A stretch of 64,000 bases of DNA from Sclerotiophoma versabilis (lineage: Eukaryota > Ascomycota > Dothideomycetes > Pleosporales > Didymellaceae). Below, one piece after another: positions 36,739 through 47,330 of the stretch. The notes below the pieces were generated by a model that ran no database searches, was not told where the DNA came from, and was given only the letters and a program-made list of their open reading frames with translations. The position numbers and the translations under genes were made by a program. How positions within the stretch are numbered: the first letter of the stretch is position 1; every line of letters starts with the position of its first letter. Where the stretch lies: assembly GCA_012274445.1 (NCBI GenBank), contig JAAROD010000093.1, positions 2,348,118 to 2,412,117 on the forward strand, written 5' to 3'.

Positions 36739-37033
36739 ACGCGTGGACGTGAGATGACGAGCAAGTGGGCTCTGCTCGGCATGCGGAATTTTATAAGGAG
36801 TCAAGTGAGACATCGATGTACAAAATGCACCTTAGAAGGTGATGTGCCAGTCCCTCGCTAGCCAATCGTACAGCAGCATAAACCTGAACAAACTCCCAGA
36901 TGCTCCAAAAATGCTTGAACTTTGGCGTGCAGAGTACAACCCGAGATTCCTTAATAATACAAAGGGTTAGCACTAGGTCCTAAAAGCTTTCCTTCTAGGC
37001 GTTCCAGAGAACAGGATGCAGGTGATGTGACCG
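36739..37033. other. Intergenic, 3' region of the UbiD gene
   Basis: Normal composition; no gene or repeat recognised. Confidence 0.4.
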
Positions 37034-37733
37034 TGGGCGCGCCGAGACATAGCGTGTAAGGTTAGCTGTGCACTAGCAGTGCGCACGCTAACAGAGCAAG
37101 TTAAATTAATGTTTAATCAACAAAGAATAAATTTTATGCAAGTAATGACAAGAGCTTTTATATTCACACTACTGCACTATGAAATTTAATGCTATACTAT
37201 ATTAGGTACTATTATCAATATACTAGTAAGAAATATAAGTATGTTATAGAAATCAAAATCTGCATTCATCCTAAATTTTATTCTAGGAATCCTATTCCAA
37301 GTTATCTAAGTTTGTATTAACAGTTAGAAATAAACAATTATTGCAGATAGAATAGGCCCTACTTAGTATGCCGAATTCAGGGTACAAACGTATGTACATT
37401 TTGCTCAATTTTTGGCTGCGACAACAATATATTAGAACTTAGCTTCAGCCTGCTAGGCTAAAATGACAAAAATGACTTGTGTTTACTTGGAGGTAAATAA
37501 GCTAGAGGAGTACTACTATTATTAGCTACCAGCTAGTAGTCTAACATAATCTACAGAACTAGTTCTAAGCTAATCCTAAACAAATTCTAAATGACTAGCA
37601 AATACTTCTCAAATTCCTGTAGGAATTCTCCACGCAAGAGATAAACTAATATGTTAAGGTGACATGAACTGTGTAGGGCGCTGTGTCTACGTTATTAGAT
37701 AGAATTAGTTCATGTCATGTCTCGGCGCGCCCA
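37034..37733. mobile_element. Non-autonomous element with 17-bp GC-rich terminal inverted repeats, 700 bp
   Basis: TGGGCGCGCCGAGACAT at 37034-37050 is repeated perfectly inverted at 37717-37733. The interior is AT-rich, has no coding frame, and contains an LTR-like copy of the TRIM family (37339-37426) plus a short match to the sequence at 1320. I could not find a clear target duplication. The interior lacks the TAG/TAA saturation of the flanking blocks, so it has escaped RIP. Confidence 0.6.
37339..37426 (-). repeat. TRIM-family LTR-like copy, not RIP-damaged
   Basis: On the minus strand it starts TGTTGTCGCAGCC and keeps the core ATGTACATACGTTTGTACC then CTGAATTC and ACTAAGTAGG, matching the 86-bp LTR at 3310 and 12721. 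About 88 bp, diverged by ordinary substitutions. No matching target duplication was seen. Confidence 0.6.
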
Positions 37734-38366
37734 TGATTACATGGCCTGGCATCGCTCCAGAGAAGCCACGGTATTTTACGATCTCACGGCTTGTAATATT
37801 CCACACTCGGCGAAACCAACCAAGGCTGTTCTAAGTTACAAGTAGGCGCTAAGCCAACTTGCTCTCTGCATCAATTCCTTGGACAATTTAGAATTAGGGT
37901 ATCGACGTATTAGTCAGGGGAATGGTCAAAATGCCATTCGGACCGAGAATTACCAAAGGCAACCGAGATTCCGTCGAGGATAGGATACTTGGGCATCAGC
38001 CCTTCACATATACTTGGGCGATAGTCGTGATAGTCGTGCACGCTCCTAACGATCGTCCTTGGCGCCGTGATTAGTTACAACCTACGGCTTACTGCTAAGA
38101 TAGGATCGTAATTCTGATCAATGACTCTGCGGCGCGGTTGCGGCACGGTTGTGGCGTGGTCGTTAGCGTTTCGACCCTCGGTTGTAACACTACCTAGCAA
38201 ATTTAAATAGCACAGATTAATCGCAAATATGTAATTACTACAACCTGAGAATTTTGCATAATAATGCCTGTTATAGGTAGCTATACAGCTTTGTGTTTGT
38301 ACAATCTTTGTGTTGTCCAAACCCCGAACATGGCCAAAACGCGTACGGACACGGTATGCAAGTACG
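37734..38366. other. Intergenic, no gene recognised
   Basis: Normal composition, downstream of the aldehyde dehydrogenase gene. Only short frames without coding character. Confidence 0.4.
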
Positions 38367-39916
38367 TTAATGGGCCTGATGTACATTGGTCGCCTTGCTC
38401 TCCAGCTTCACAATCACACTCTTACACTCCAAATACTCAAATAGGCTGTGTCCGAGCCCCTCACGGCCCTGTCCGGAGCATTTGTACCCACCAAAAGGCA
38501 TATCCTGAGGGCTTGTCGGGCTCGTGCAATTTACTCCTACAAACCCAGACTCAAACGCTTTTGCAACACGAAGCGCGCGACTGAGGTCTTTTGTATATAC
38601 CGAAGCGTATAGACCATACTCTGTCGCATTTGCCTTTTCAATTGCTTCTGATTCCGTCTTGAAACTATTGATGTTCACGAAGGGGCCAAAGATCTCTTCC
38701 CTCTGCGTCTTAGCGTTCTCGGCAACATGGCAATAAACGGTTGGCTCAATGAAGTAGCCGCCGTCTCCAGCTTCATGCGAGGCTCTGCCGCCGGTCAAGA
38801 GCGTACCGGTAGCTTCGGATCTCGCAGTAGCAATATATGCCTTGATGTGCTCAAATTGTTTCTCGTCTGCTTGTGGGCCCATTTCTGTGCTCGGGAGCAA
38901 TGGATCCCCCTTTCGTGCTGCGGAGAAAATTTTGACGAATGCTGACATGAATGACTCTGCAATAGACTCTTGAACATAGATCCTGGTGCTAGCCATGCAA
39001 GTCTGGCCGGAATTGAACAGTACGGATTTTGCCGTGTCAGCCGCAGCTTCTTCAACATCGGCGTCTGCAAAAACTAGTGTCGGCGACTTACCTCCGAGCT
39101 CGAGAATGACCTTTTTAAGGTTAGAAGATGCCGCGGCAGTCTGAATTGCCCGGCCCGTCAAGGACGATCCGGTAAAGTTGATGAGGCGGATATCCATATG
39201 TGATGCGAGTGTTGATCCGCAGGGTGTGCCATGGCCGCTCAGAACATTGATAACCCCAGGAGGGATTCCCGCTCGATGAGCCAACAACGCAAGTTTAGCA
39301 GACTTCAGGTGTTGTTAGTACATATCAGCAATGACATACTGGGGAAGTACTTTACGCTTAATGGCGCTTTCTCGCTCGATTTCAGCACGACGGTGCAGCC
39401 GGCAGCAAGAGCAGGGGCGACCCTCGACGCCCACATTGCCACCGAGATATTCCAGGGGATGATGATTGCAACGGGGCCGTATGGTTGTCTGAAGGTCATA
39501 TTCACGAATCCTGGCGTGTTGAGACTGGTCTCCCCCTTCGCCTCCCAACCGGCTTCAGCATAGTGGTTCATCTGTTCGGCAGCATAAGTCGCGTCAAAGT
39601 AACTCGAAACTGGTCGACCCATGGACAAAGCATCCAGTTGAGCGAGCTCTTGGGAGGCCTCCTTGATCAAGATCCCTATCTTCCTTATGTATGCGCCTCG
39701 GGTAGGAATATCGAGGTTCGACCATGTTGGAAATGCGGCTGTGGCAGCAGCAACGGCACGATTGGTGTCTTCAATGGAAGCTTCACTGACATCTGCGATC
39801 TTGTTGTGGGAGTACGGTGATTTGAGTTGAAAAGTGGCCCCATCGCTAGAGCATGAGAAGGCGCCGTTGATGTAGTGACGGGTTTCAATCTTGTGAAGTG
39901 GGACTGCATGAGCCAT
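38367..39916 (-). CDS. NAD(P)-dependent aldehyde dehydrogenase, 2 exons
   Basis: Exons are 39356-39916 and 38367-39302. The 53-bp intron (39303-39355) has a GTAAAG donor, a TACTAAC branch site and an AAG acceptor, phase 0. Product 498 residues, the normal ALDH length, covering the whole fold. Active-site residues are all visible: Asn156 in IIPWN, Lys179 in VVLKSSEKAP, Glu255 in LELGGKSP, Cys289 in GQTCMAS, and EIFGPF for cofactor binding. No targeting signal, so cytosolic. It oxidises an aldehyde to an acid. Divergent from a GMC oxidoreductase, which would produce aldehydes; the acid could be the substrate of the UbiD decarboxylase nearby. Specificity cannot be read from sequence. Confidence 0.93.
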
Positions 39917-40061
39917 GTTGAAGCCTCAGAAGAACTCAAGAGTGAGCGTCGGTTTTTAACTCTGGCTGAAATAGACAAGCAATATATTAAAATGCAATCA
40001 GTGGCTACATCCCGCCTCGGTGAACAGATATCGAAAGGAGCGGTGAGCCCGGCACAAGAAT

Positions 40062-40203
40062 CTAACAGGCTAAATTCTGCAACACTAAAATCCAATACTA
40101 TCATCTGACACTAAAAATTAACACACTGCATCTAATACGCTAAAATCTGCAACGCTATAATCTAACGTGTTGGGTTGCGGAAGCACGACTAACGGTCAGG
40201 CTC
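40062..40203 (-). repeat. Dispersed repeat Y, copy 2 (inverted)
   Basis: Reverse complement of the Y repeat at 34599-34748. Its minus strand reads GCCTGACCGTTAG, then GCGTTGCAGATTTTAGCG and further loose TTAGATTTTAGTGTT units. It sits between the divergent ALDH and GMC genes. Confidence 0.65.
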
Positions 40204-40329
40204 AAGACAAAGAGTAGTGCCGGCACCTCTATGACCTTAATTAGACCGGCTGAACATTGTGACTTCAAAACACCAGGTCCTGGTCCAGATGTCGAGAATA
40301 TGCCTTCCTTTTGTTATCCAGCTCTAGAC

Positions 40330-42213
40330 ATGTCAAGGAGCAATTACGAATTCATCGTCGTGGGGTGTACGTCTGCTCACAATCCAAATCATCATTCATG
40401 CTTCGAATTATGCTTCTGACATCTAAAAGCGGGTCCGGCTGGCTCCTGCGTGGCATCACGCCTAGCGTCCAGTGAATCCTCTCCCGCTGTCCTCCTTATC
40501 GAAGCCGGAATAGCCAAAGACGCCTCAAATGCCAACATCCTCGCTGAGCGGTGGACTGCTATTTCGCAGTTTCCAGATAGTGTGGAGAATGATACCACTG
40601 CGGCCCAGAAATGGCTGAACAATCGGTCCATCAACTATGCTCGTGGCAAAGTCCTGGGTGGAAGTAGTACGATCAATATGTGTGCTTATACCATTGGACC
40701 GAAGGATGATTACGACCGTTGGGCTGAGATTGTGGGGGATGCTAGTTTTGGATGGGAGAACGCAGTCAGAGTTCGCAGGGAGAAACTCGAGGCATTCAAT
40801 GGAGTGATTGAGGAAGAGTTTAGGGCATACGCATTGCCAGATATGAGCGTCCACGGCGAACATGGAGCACTTACTGTATCGATCCCAAGGGTTTGGGAGA
40901 GTTCAATGGTTACACAGCTAGATGCGGCGAAAGCGTCCGGGTTGGGCTTCAGTCTTGACGTCAACAGTGGTAATCCACTGGGGATGGCCAGCGTACCTTC
41001 AACAGCAAAGAATGGGCTGAGAGTCACGGCTGCGAAGGCTTACCTGGAAAACGCACCAAATAATTTGACCATTTTGACGGAGAAACAGGTCGTCAAAATT
41101 ATTCTCCGGGGCAAAAGAGCAGTTGGAATCCAGGTGGCAAGTGGTAAAGAATGTAAATCATCAACGCGCAGAACAAACTTAACAATCACTGACACGGTAC
41201 ACCATAACAGACTACGCATCGAAAGAAGTTGTTGTCTCAGCGGGAGCAGTGGAAACCCCCAAGCTCCTTATGTTGTCAGGCATCGGCAATGCGAGTGACC
41301 TCGCAAAACATAGCATTGAACTATTGCATCACCTCCCGGGAGTTGGGAAATGTCTTCAAGATCACCTTTCTGTCGCTTTCTGTTGGAAGCAGAAAAAGAG
41401 CGATCTGAATTGGCCGCAACACTTCTCAAATCCGGATACCGTTGAGCAAGCACAAGTACAGTTTCGCGAAAACGGCACAGGCCCGCTGAGTGTATTTTTC
41501 CAAGGGCTGACAATGGGATTCTTTAAGGCTGATGAAGTCCTGCGCACTAAAGAGTTTGAAAGCTTAGACGAGGGCGTGAAGGAACATCTAAGGAAAGATA
41601 CTGTGCCTATCTGGGAGTTGAGTTGCCGTAAGTGTTTTTGACATGACCTTGAGATTATGCAATCCTGACCAAAGTAGACATACCACCCTGTACCCCCGGC
41701 GCGCTCGCCGCTCCGGAGCACGACTATTTAACTTCCTTCGTCTTTTTACATAACCCTCAGTCCCGAGGAGAAGTCAAGCTTTCATCCGCGTCTCCCGCTG
41801 CGCCGCCACTTATCAATCCGCGTTTCTTCTCACACCCATTTGACCGTATCTGTGCTGTGGCAGCCACCAAGCGAGCATTAGCATTCATTCGTCACCCCTC
41901 CATGGCGTCCAACATCGATTTCGCAGTCGACGCTCCTGCAAGCGACCGCGATGGCGATGTGCTGGATTACTGGAGTAAGAACGCCACTAGTACCTGGCAT
42001 CCGTCGTGTACTGTGAGAATGGGGAGTCACGAGGACGAGGAGGCTTGTGTGGGCAGTGATTTCAGGGTTAGAGGCTTGCAGTGTTTGAGAGTGGTAGATT
42101 TGAGCGTGCTACCATTTCTGTTGAATTGCCATCCAGTAAGCATAGCTTATCTTGTAGGAGAGATCGCGGCAGAGAAGATCGCGGCAGATCATCATGCTAA
42201 AACAGAAAATTGA
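40330..42213 (+). CDS. GMC-family FAD oxidoreductase, 4 exons
   Basis: Exons are 40330-40366, 40430-41152, 41211-41627 and 41678-42213. All three introns (63, 58, 50 bp) are phase 1 with GTA(C/A/A) donors, and the frame runs 570 residues without interruption. The tiny first exon encodes the start of the FAD-binding strand and splicing rebuilds V-V-G-S-G-P-A-G. GMC signature 1 is GKVLGGSSTINM (85-96). Signature 2, S-A-G-A-V-E-T-P-K-L-L, spans exon 3. The C-terminal domain keeps the catalytic His500 (STWHPSC) and His544 (LNCHPV). No secretion signal, so intracellular, unlike many aryl-alcohol oxidases. Family members oxidise alcohols to aldehydes; the divergent ALDH could take the product on. 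Substrate unknown. Confidence 0.92.
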
Positions 42214-43182
42214 GTACTGTGTCCGTGGAACCAATGCACGGTATCAACCAATGCACGCCCGAACTCCTTAACCCCAAAAATGAGGCTGTAAAGCTACATA
42301 CAATGGCTACGGTTACAGGATGTGTTAATGGAGTGTTCTGTAGATCTCTACGACAAAACTGCTCTATACAAGCTAATTATTTAGAGTGACAGTGCGGCCG
42401 CTGCGAAACATCTGAATGCGAGGTGCTAGAGCAGGCGTTGTAGACCTCAGACACCTACGAGCACCTACAAGACCACGATTCTGCTTCTTCCTAGGTGTTG
42501 CAGAATGTAATGCCTTGCGCTTGCCTATATAGGACAATTACATAGCTTATTATACGTTGTGGGCTTATTTTGCCTCTATCCTTTCAACCCTGTAGACCTC
42601 TATTGCTTTGCACCCCTTTGCCTTGGCGTTGTAAGGGGCTACGCTTAGGAAACTATTGCATAGGTACACTAGAATTTTTATTTGATAGAGAAGAGAACTA
42701 TTGACTACTAGAGTGCTAATGTAATGGGCTGAGACCCGATTAGTGAGTTCCTTGAATATATCTTGGTTACATGCGCAAGCGCACTGGTTGCAAGGTCTAA
42801 GAGACGCTCAGACTAAACCCCTGAGCTTAGTTAATGGTTACTCTAAGCTAATCTTAGGATATGTTTCAGGTGGCTTAGCACACTATAGGGTTGTTTTCTA
42901 TCGAATACAACTCCGGTATTGTAGTGAGTATTCTAGGGTCTCTCCACCGGAACAGGTGCTCGATGCACTTGTTTGTATGTTCATGTATGAAATAAGTGTG
43001 TCAAGTAATTCTTAGTTGTGGTGTTTGTTGTCTGGACGGAGTTTAGACAAGTCCTCCGCCTTGTCCTACTCCTCTGCGCTATCTCAAGGTCCGATAGCCT
43101 TTCGGACCTTTATTCCCCTGGTCACTCTACTACAGTATACCTGTGCAATAGCTCCCTGAGCGTAGCCCTTTACATAACTTAA
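42214..43182. other. Intergenic, no gene recognised
   Basis: About 970 bp, mixed composition. Short frames (for example 42743-43015) show no family likeness. Some stretches look like decayed dispersed repeats, without a partner in this window. Confidence 0.4.
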
Positions 43183-43437
43183 GGTTGTAGTAGGTGCTTT
43201 AGATAGAGGTTAGGTTAAGGTTACTACCGTAAAAGTTTAATTTGTTGGCCGCCAGCTAGCAAGGTTCGGCACGAATCGGCACAAGGTGGTTGATTGACCG
43301 GTGAGGCTGAAGTGGGGTGCTCGGCCCCTCATCGGTCTTCCCGCATCTTTACCCTTGCTAGCTAGCAGCTAAATAATTAAATCTTCACGGTAGTAAACTT
43401 AGCCTAACCTTTCTCTAAAACACCTACTACCCTAACC
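43183..43437. mobile_element. Foldback/MITE-like element, about 255 bp
   Basis: Imperfect inverted arms of about 83 bp: GTAGTAGGTG(C/T)TTTAGA, then GGTTAGG(T/C)TAAG, TTACTACCGT and GCTAGCAAGG are shared by 43183-43265 and the reverse complement of 43351-43437. The loop carries its own CCGGTGAGG/CCCCTCATCGG stem. No coding. Target duplication not resolved. Confidence 0.65.
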
Positions 43438-43775
43438 CGGTTCGAATGGTTCCGGCTTCTAGTACCCCTGTAAGTAAGCAGAATCAGGCCCTGGCTGGAG
43501 AGGCTACGTGCTGGAAAGAAGGAATGCGCGTCTTGGTACATAGAAAGACAGAACTGCTTGGTAGAGGGCAGCACGCTTGTGATATTGTGCTTAAGGAGCA
43601 AAAACCAATTACATGAGCTGCAGCAGAGAGGGTGATAAAATTGCGAACTGCAAGAGTAAACAGTTGGAATCAAGGACCTGTTCTGCATTGTTGCATGTGA
43701 ATCTTGTCTCGCATTTCAACTGAGCCACTGGTGATATCGATCTACCTAGTACAACAGTATGGAAAAATCATCTGG
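43438..43775. other. Intergenic, downstream of the methyltransferase
   Basis: No gene or repeat recognised; mixed composition. Confidence 0.35.
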
Positions 43776-44702
43776 CTAGATAGCACTTTTGTGACCCCAG
43801 ACAACGACACATGGAAAATACACGCCCTCTTTTGGCTTCAACGTTTCGAACAACTCCTCTTCCAATTCCTCTCTCCTCTTCTTATTCTCCTCTCCTGGGA
43901 GCAAACGCTGGATGGGTGCAACCCAGGACGTAGGGAAGAGCTCCCTAGCATATTCAGACCAGAGCTGAGCCTCAGGGTTCGCGGACGGGCTCAATTTGTA
44001 CACTTTGCCTTCGATACCCTCGAGACCAGCGACACGCATCAAGGACTGGAAGAAGTTCAGGCCTGTGGGGTCGTTCGGTGGCCAATACATGCCTGGATGC
44101 ATAAGCTGGAGCCATTGCCAATCGCGAGAGATCTCTTCGTCGTCCTTGTTTCGCCAAGTAGCGCGAATACTTTCATGCAACTCAAGATATCCGCCTGGAG
44201 CCAGCAAAGCAGAGATACTCGTGACGTGATCCAACCAGTCCTCGACTCCAGCAGCCATGAATCTGCTATAAATGTAGTCTGTTGAGCCTCGCGCCAACCG
44301 CGGGTCATTATCGATCAGACTGTGAATGTTGCCCTGGATGAATGAGACATTGTCTGGTTTATCGTCGATGTTGACGTCGGAGAGATCAACGCCATAAACG
44401 GTTGCAGTTGGGAATTTCTTTGCCAACAGTAGTGTCATAGACGCATTGACTCCGCAACCCAAGTCGAGAATTTTGGCAGAGCCTAGATTGGCGGGCAAGG
44501 GGGCGTGGATAGGTTCATCGTGCATGAAGGCAATAATTGCTTCGTGTTGCTTGCGGAGTCGATGACACTCAGTAGCACTGGAGTGTGTTAGTCCGAATCA
44601 TGAAGAGGAGGGTGAATCGTACTCGTTTGGAAGGAAATACTTCGATGAACATTCGCTGTGGAAGGTTGGCTCGGATTGCCTAGCCAGTTCGGTGGTAGTC
44701 AT
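43776..44702 (-). CDS. LaeA-like class I SAM-dependent methyltransferase, 2 exons
   Basis: Exons are 44623-44702 and 43776-44577. The 45-bp intron (44578-44622) has a GTACGA donor, a GACTAAC branch site and a CAG acceptor, and is phase 2. Splicing rebuilds the fungal LaeA-type opening F-L-P-N-D-x-x-E-x-x-R-L-x-x-Q-H. Product 293 residues. The Rossmann motif I ILDLGCG is at 63-69, and the acidic end of strand 2 at VYGVDLSD (87-94). Motifs further on include G-G-Y-L-E-L-H-E, typical of the family. Such proteins are frequent in secondary-metabolite clusters as O-, N- or C-methyltransferases; LaeA itself is a regulator. A small-molecule role is inferred from the neighbours, not shown. Divergent from the P450 gene. 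Confidence 0.85.
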
Positions 44703-44953
44703 CTTAGAAGTGGAAATGTGTGATCCTCACGCAAGTGTGTAAGATCCGAGTCGAACGTAGGTATGTTCATATAGTAGCAAACTGATAACGGAGAAATGAA
44801 TCTTAGATGGACACAAGGACCGTGAAACAGGACGAGGTGACAATGCCGACAAGTCCCCGAGGAGAAAAGAAGTTCCTATAGTGCTAAGCAAAATTAGTCG
44901 TTAGTCCTTACGTATCGTTTATTTATTTAAAGTGCGCCTTTATTGTCTAATAT

Positions 44954-45156
44954 ACCTACCTAAAATGTACTAGCGCAGTGTAGGGGCTATACAGTCATGA
45001 ATTAATCTAAACGGCGAGTTCAGCTGACTAATGGCCTTTTCAACCAAATACTTCTACAAAAAGTAAGCACGTATCTAGTAACCATCTTGGAGTGCGACCG
45101 TACGCTTTGGACAAACGATGTGCAAGAATCAGAAACCGATTTTGGTCGGCACTGTA
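44954..45156 (+). repeat. Dispersed repeat X, copy 2
   Basis: Direct copy of 34396-34593, starting ACCTACCTAAAATGTACTAGCG and ending TTGGTCGGCACTGTA, with scattered substitutions and small gaps. It lies in the shared upstream region of the methyltransferase and P450 genes. Confidence 0.7.
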
Positions 45157-45549
45157 CAACTTGCGTATGAAGTCTGTTGAAAGATGGCGAGCCTATGATG
45201 GCCAACTACTCGAAATGATGAATTAATGGTCCTGGGCGGCGACGCTTGCTGTTCCAACCCACGGCTGCATTTTCTCTCTTACGGTCCGAAAGCTGTACTA
45301 GGACTTATCAAGTTTAGGAAGCCCCCTGATTGTAATTTCGACTACAATGCCAAATGCAGTAGCTCGTCGCATAACACCGACTAGCGCACACGAAGGAAAG
45401 TATCGGTCTACAATTCGGCATGTATGTCGAGCAAGCGGACTCTAGGGAGAAGATGTGGACTGCTTCTGGATGCATTTAAGAGGGCCAATACCTTGAAATC
45501 ACTAAATTTCAAAGACACTGTCAGTGCCTTCTCAGCACAAGCCTACCTC

Positions 45550-47330
45550 ATGATATACCCGACTCAGCCCCTCGACCTATCGGCATTTGTCGGTTTCGCC
45601 TTTGTACTCTTGGTAGCAACGTACTTTTTCAAGGCTTACACGCACCCGTTGAATAATGTTCCCGGACCTTTCCTGGCAAAATTTACCAGCGCACGATTTC
45701 TGTACCATTCTTGGAAGGGCGACCTTCATTTAGATCATGTGCGATGTCATGAAAAATATGGTTGTTTAAGCTGTCTGGCCACCAGGATTAAGCAGAATGG
45801 CGAGTTGATACGAGTATAGGACCGGTTTACCGCTGTGCCCCGAACAGAGTAGTTTTCAACACCCTCACTGCCGCCAATGGTACGTTTCTCCGCACTCTTC
45901 CGCCATCTCAGCACTCAATAACAACCCGTCTGCCAGCGATCTACTCCCCCGATAGGACCATTCGTAAGAGCGACGGTTATACCTCACATCCTTGGACGCG
46001 GCAAAAAACTCCCAGCTTATTCAACTGTGTCGACCCCGTTTGGGCAAGTCGGAAGAAGAAGACGATACGCCCAGCCACGTCACAGCCTGCGTTGGAATTA
46101 CATCACGCGAGTGTGAAGGAAAATGTGGAGATTTTGGCTGATATGTTCAGGGATGGCCAGCCGCAAGATCTGAGTGATGTCGGTGAGTGTTGTTCTTACT
46201 TTAAGAGCTGAAACGTGGTTCCGCAGGTTACCAATTCATTTCTAGGTTTTCACTATGCCCTGGACGTCATCTCTCAGTCCATGTTCGGCGAAAGGTTCAA
46301 AACCTTGCAGAATCCAACCAATCGCTGGATGACGACCTCTCTCGAGCGTGGCAATCGACACATGTATCTACAGCTAGCCTGGCCCTCCCTGTTCCAGGTC
46401 TTGGGACTGTTCGTGAGTGTCGAGCTTCTGAGCTATCCGCAGTTCTTCAAAGAAAGTAAAATGTTTCTCGACTTATGCGAGAGCTGTATAGCGCAGGGAA
46501 TCGCGAAGCAGAAAAGCTCGATATTTCAAATGATGAAGGCCGAGCTACCGGATGATGTGACCGATGAGGAGCTTCATGTAGATGCTTATTCGTTTATGCG
46601 GGGCGGTGCTTGATACCCTATCAGCTACTCTTTGCAGACCACAGGGCTAACTTGTTCTCTAGGCGGGGACATGGTCGCAGTGACGATTGCAGCCACCTTT
46701 TTCTACATTAAACAGAACCCGCAAATTCTACGAAAGCTTCAGCATGAGATCCGCACAACCTTTGGCTCACATACACCCATCAATGGCCTGAAATTGGACA
46801 GCTGCATATATCTACGCGCCTGCGTCGATGAAGCTCTGCGTATGGCACCCCCAGGACCCGGGGTTTTCTGGAGAACATCTTCTTCACACCAGGTAATCGA
46901 CGGAATCACTCTTGCTGCTGGAACCGAGTTTGGAATTTGTATTTATGCTATGCATTACAACAACGCAATCTTCGACGAGCCGGAAACATACAAACCGGAG
47001 CGGATGATGAAAAAGGACCCACAAGCTTCCAGCGCTCGGGAAGGACTGATCCCGTTCCTCCGAGGTTTCAGAGCATGTCCGGCGCAGAAATTAGCGTATG
47101 CCACCATCTTGCTCCCCATTGCGAGGCTTCTCTGGGAGTTTGAGCTAGATTCTGGCGAGCCCGATCCTGAATCAGAAGTGACGCCGGCTGTCTTGGAGAC
47201 TAGACGGGCAAAAGCGCTAGAATCAGTGACGCCACAGCATACCAAAGTGTTTCCGCAGGTTGACGTATTTGGTTCGCGTATCTCAGGACCAGTGGTCTCC
47301 TTCAATCCCTACCACGAGCGGACAACCTGA
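45550..47330 (+). CDS. Cytochrome P450 monooxygenase, 5 exons
   Basis: Exons are 45550-45760, 45820-45879, 45937-46182, 46246-46605 and 46663-47330; all four introns (59, 57, 63, 57 bp) are phase 1. Product 514 residues. An N-terminal membrane anchor (about 9-30) is followed by V-P-G-P. The I-helix reads GGGDMVA (292-298), with Met where most P450s have Thr. The ExxR pair is E349/R352 (DEALR), the PERF-like block is Y-K-P-E-R-M, and the haem ligand is Cys431 in F-L-R-G-F-R-A-C-P-A. The end of that motif has Ala for the usual Gly. The arrangement around DEALRMAPP resembles fungal isotrichodermin C-15 hydroxylase/benzoate-type P450s. A start at 45424 would add 42 residues before the anchor. Probably ER-bound, the first oxidation step of the cluster. 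Confidence 0.88.

Noticed and set aside
38524..39563. Plus-strand frames over the ALDH gene
   Set aside because: Antisense shadows of a gene with all catalytic residues in place.
40525..41027. Minus-strand frames within the GMC gene
   Set aside because: Antisense shadows with no recognisable protein features.
42743..43015. Possible 90-residue protein between GMC gene and MITE
   Set aside because: No conserved motif, no neighbouring exons and atypical composition; treated as chance.
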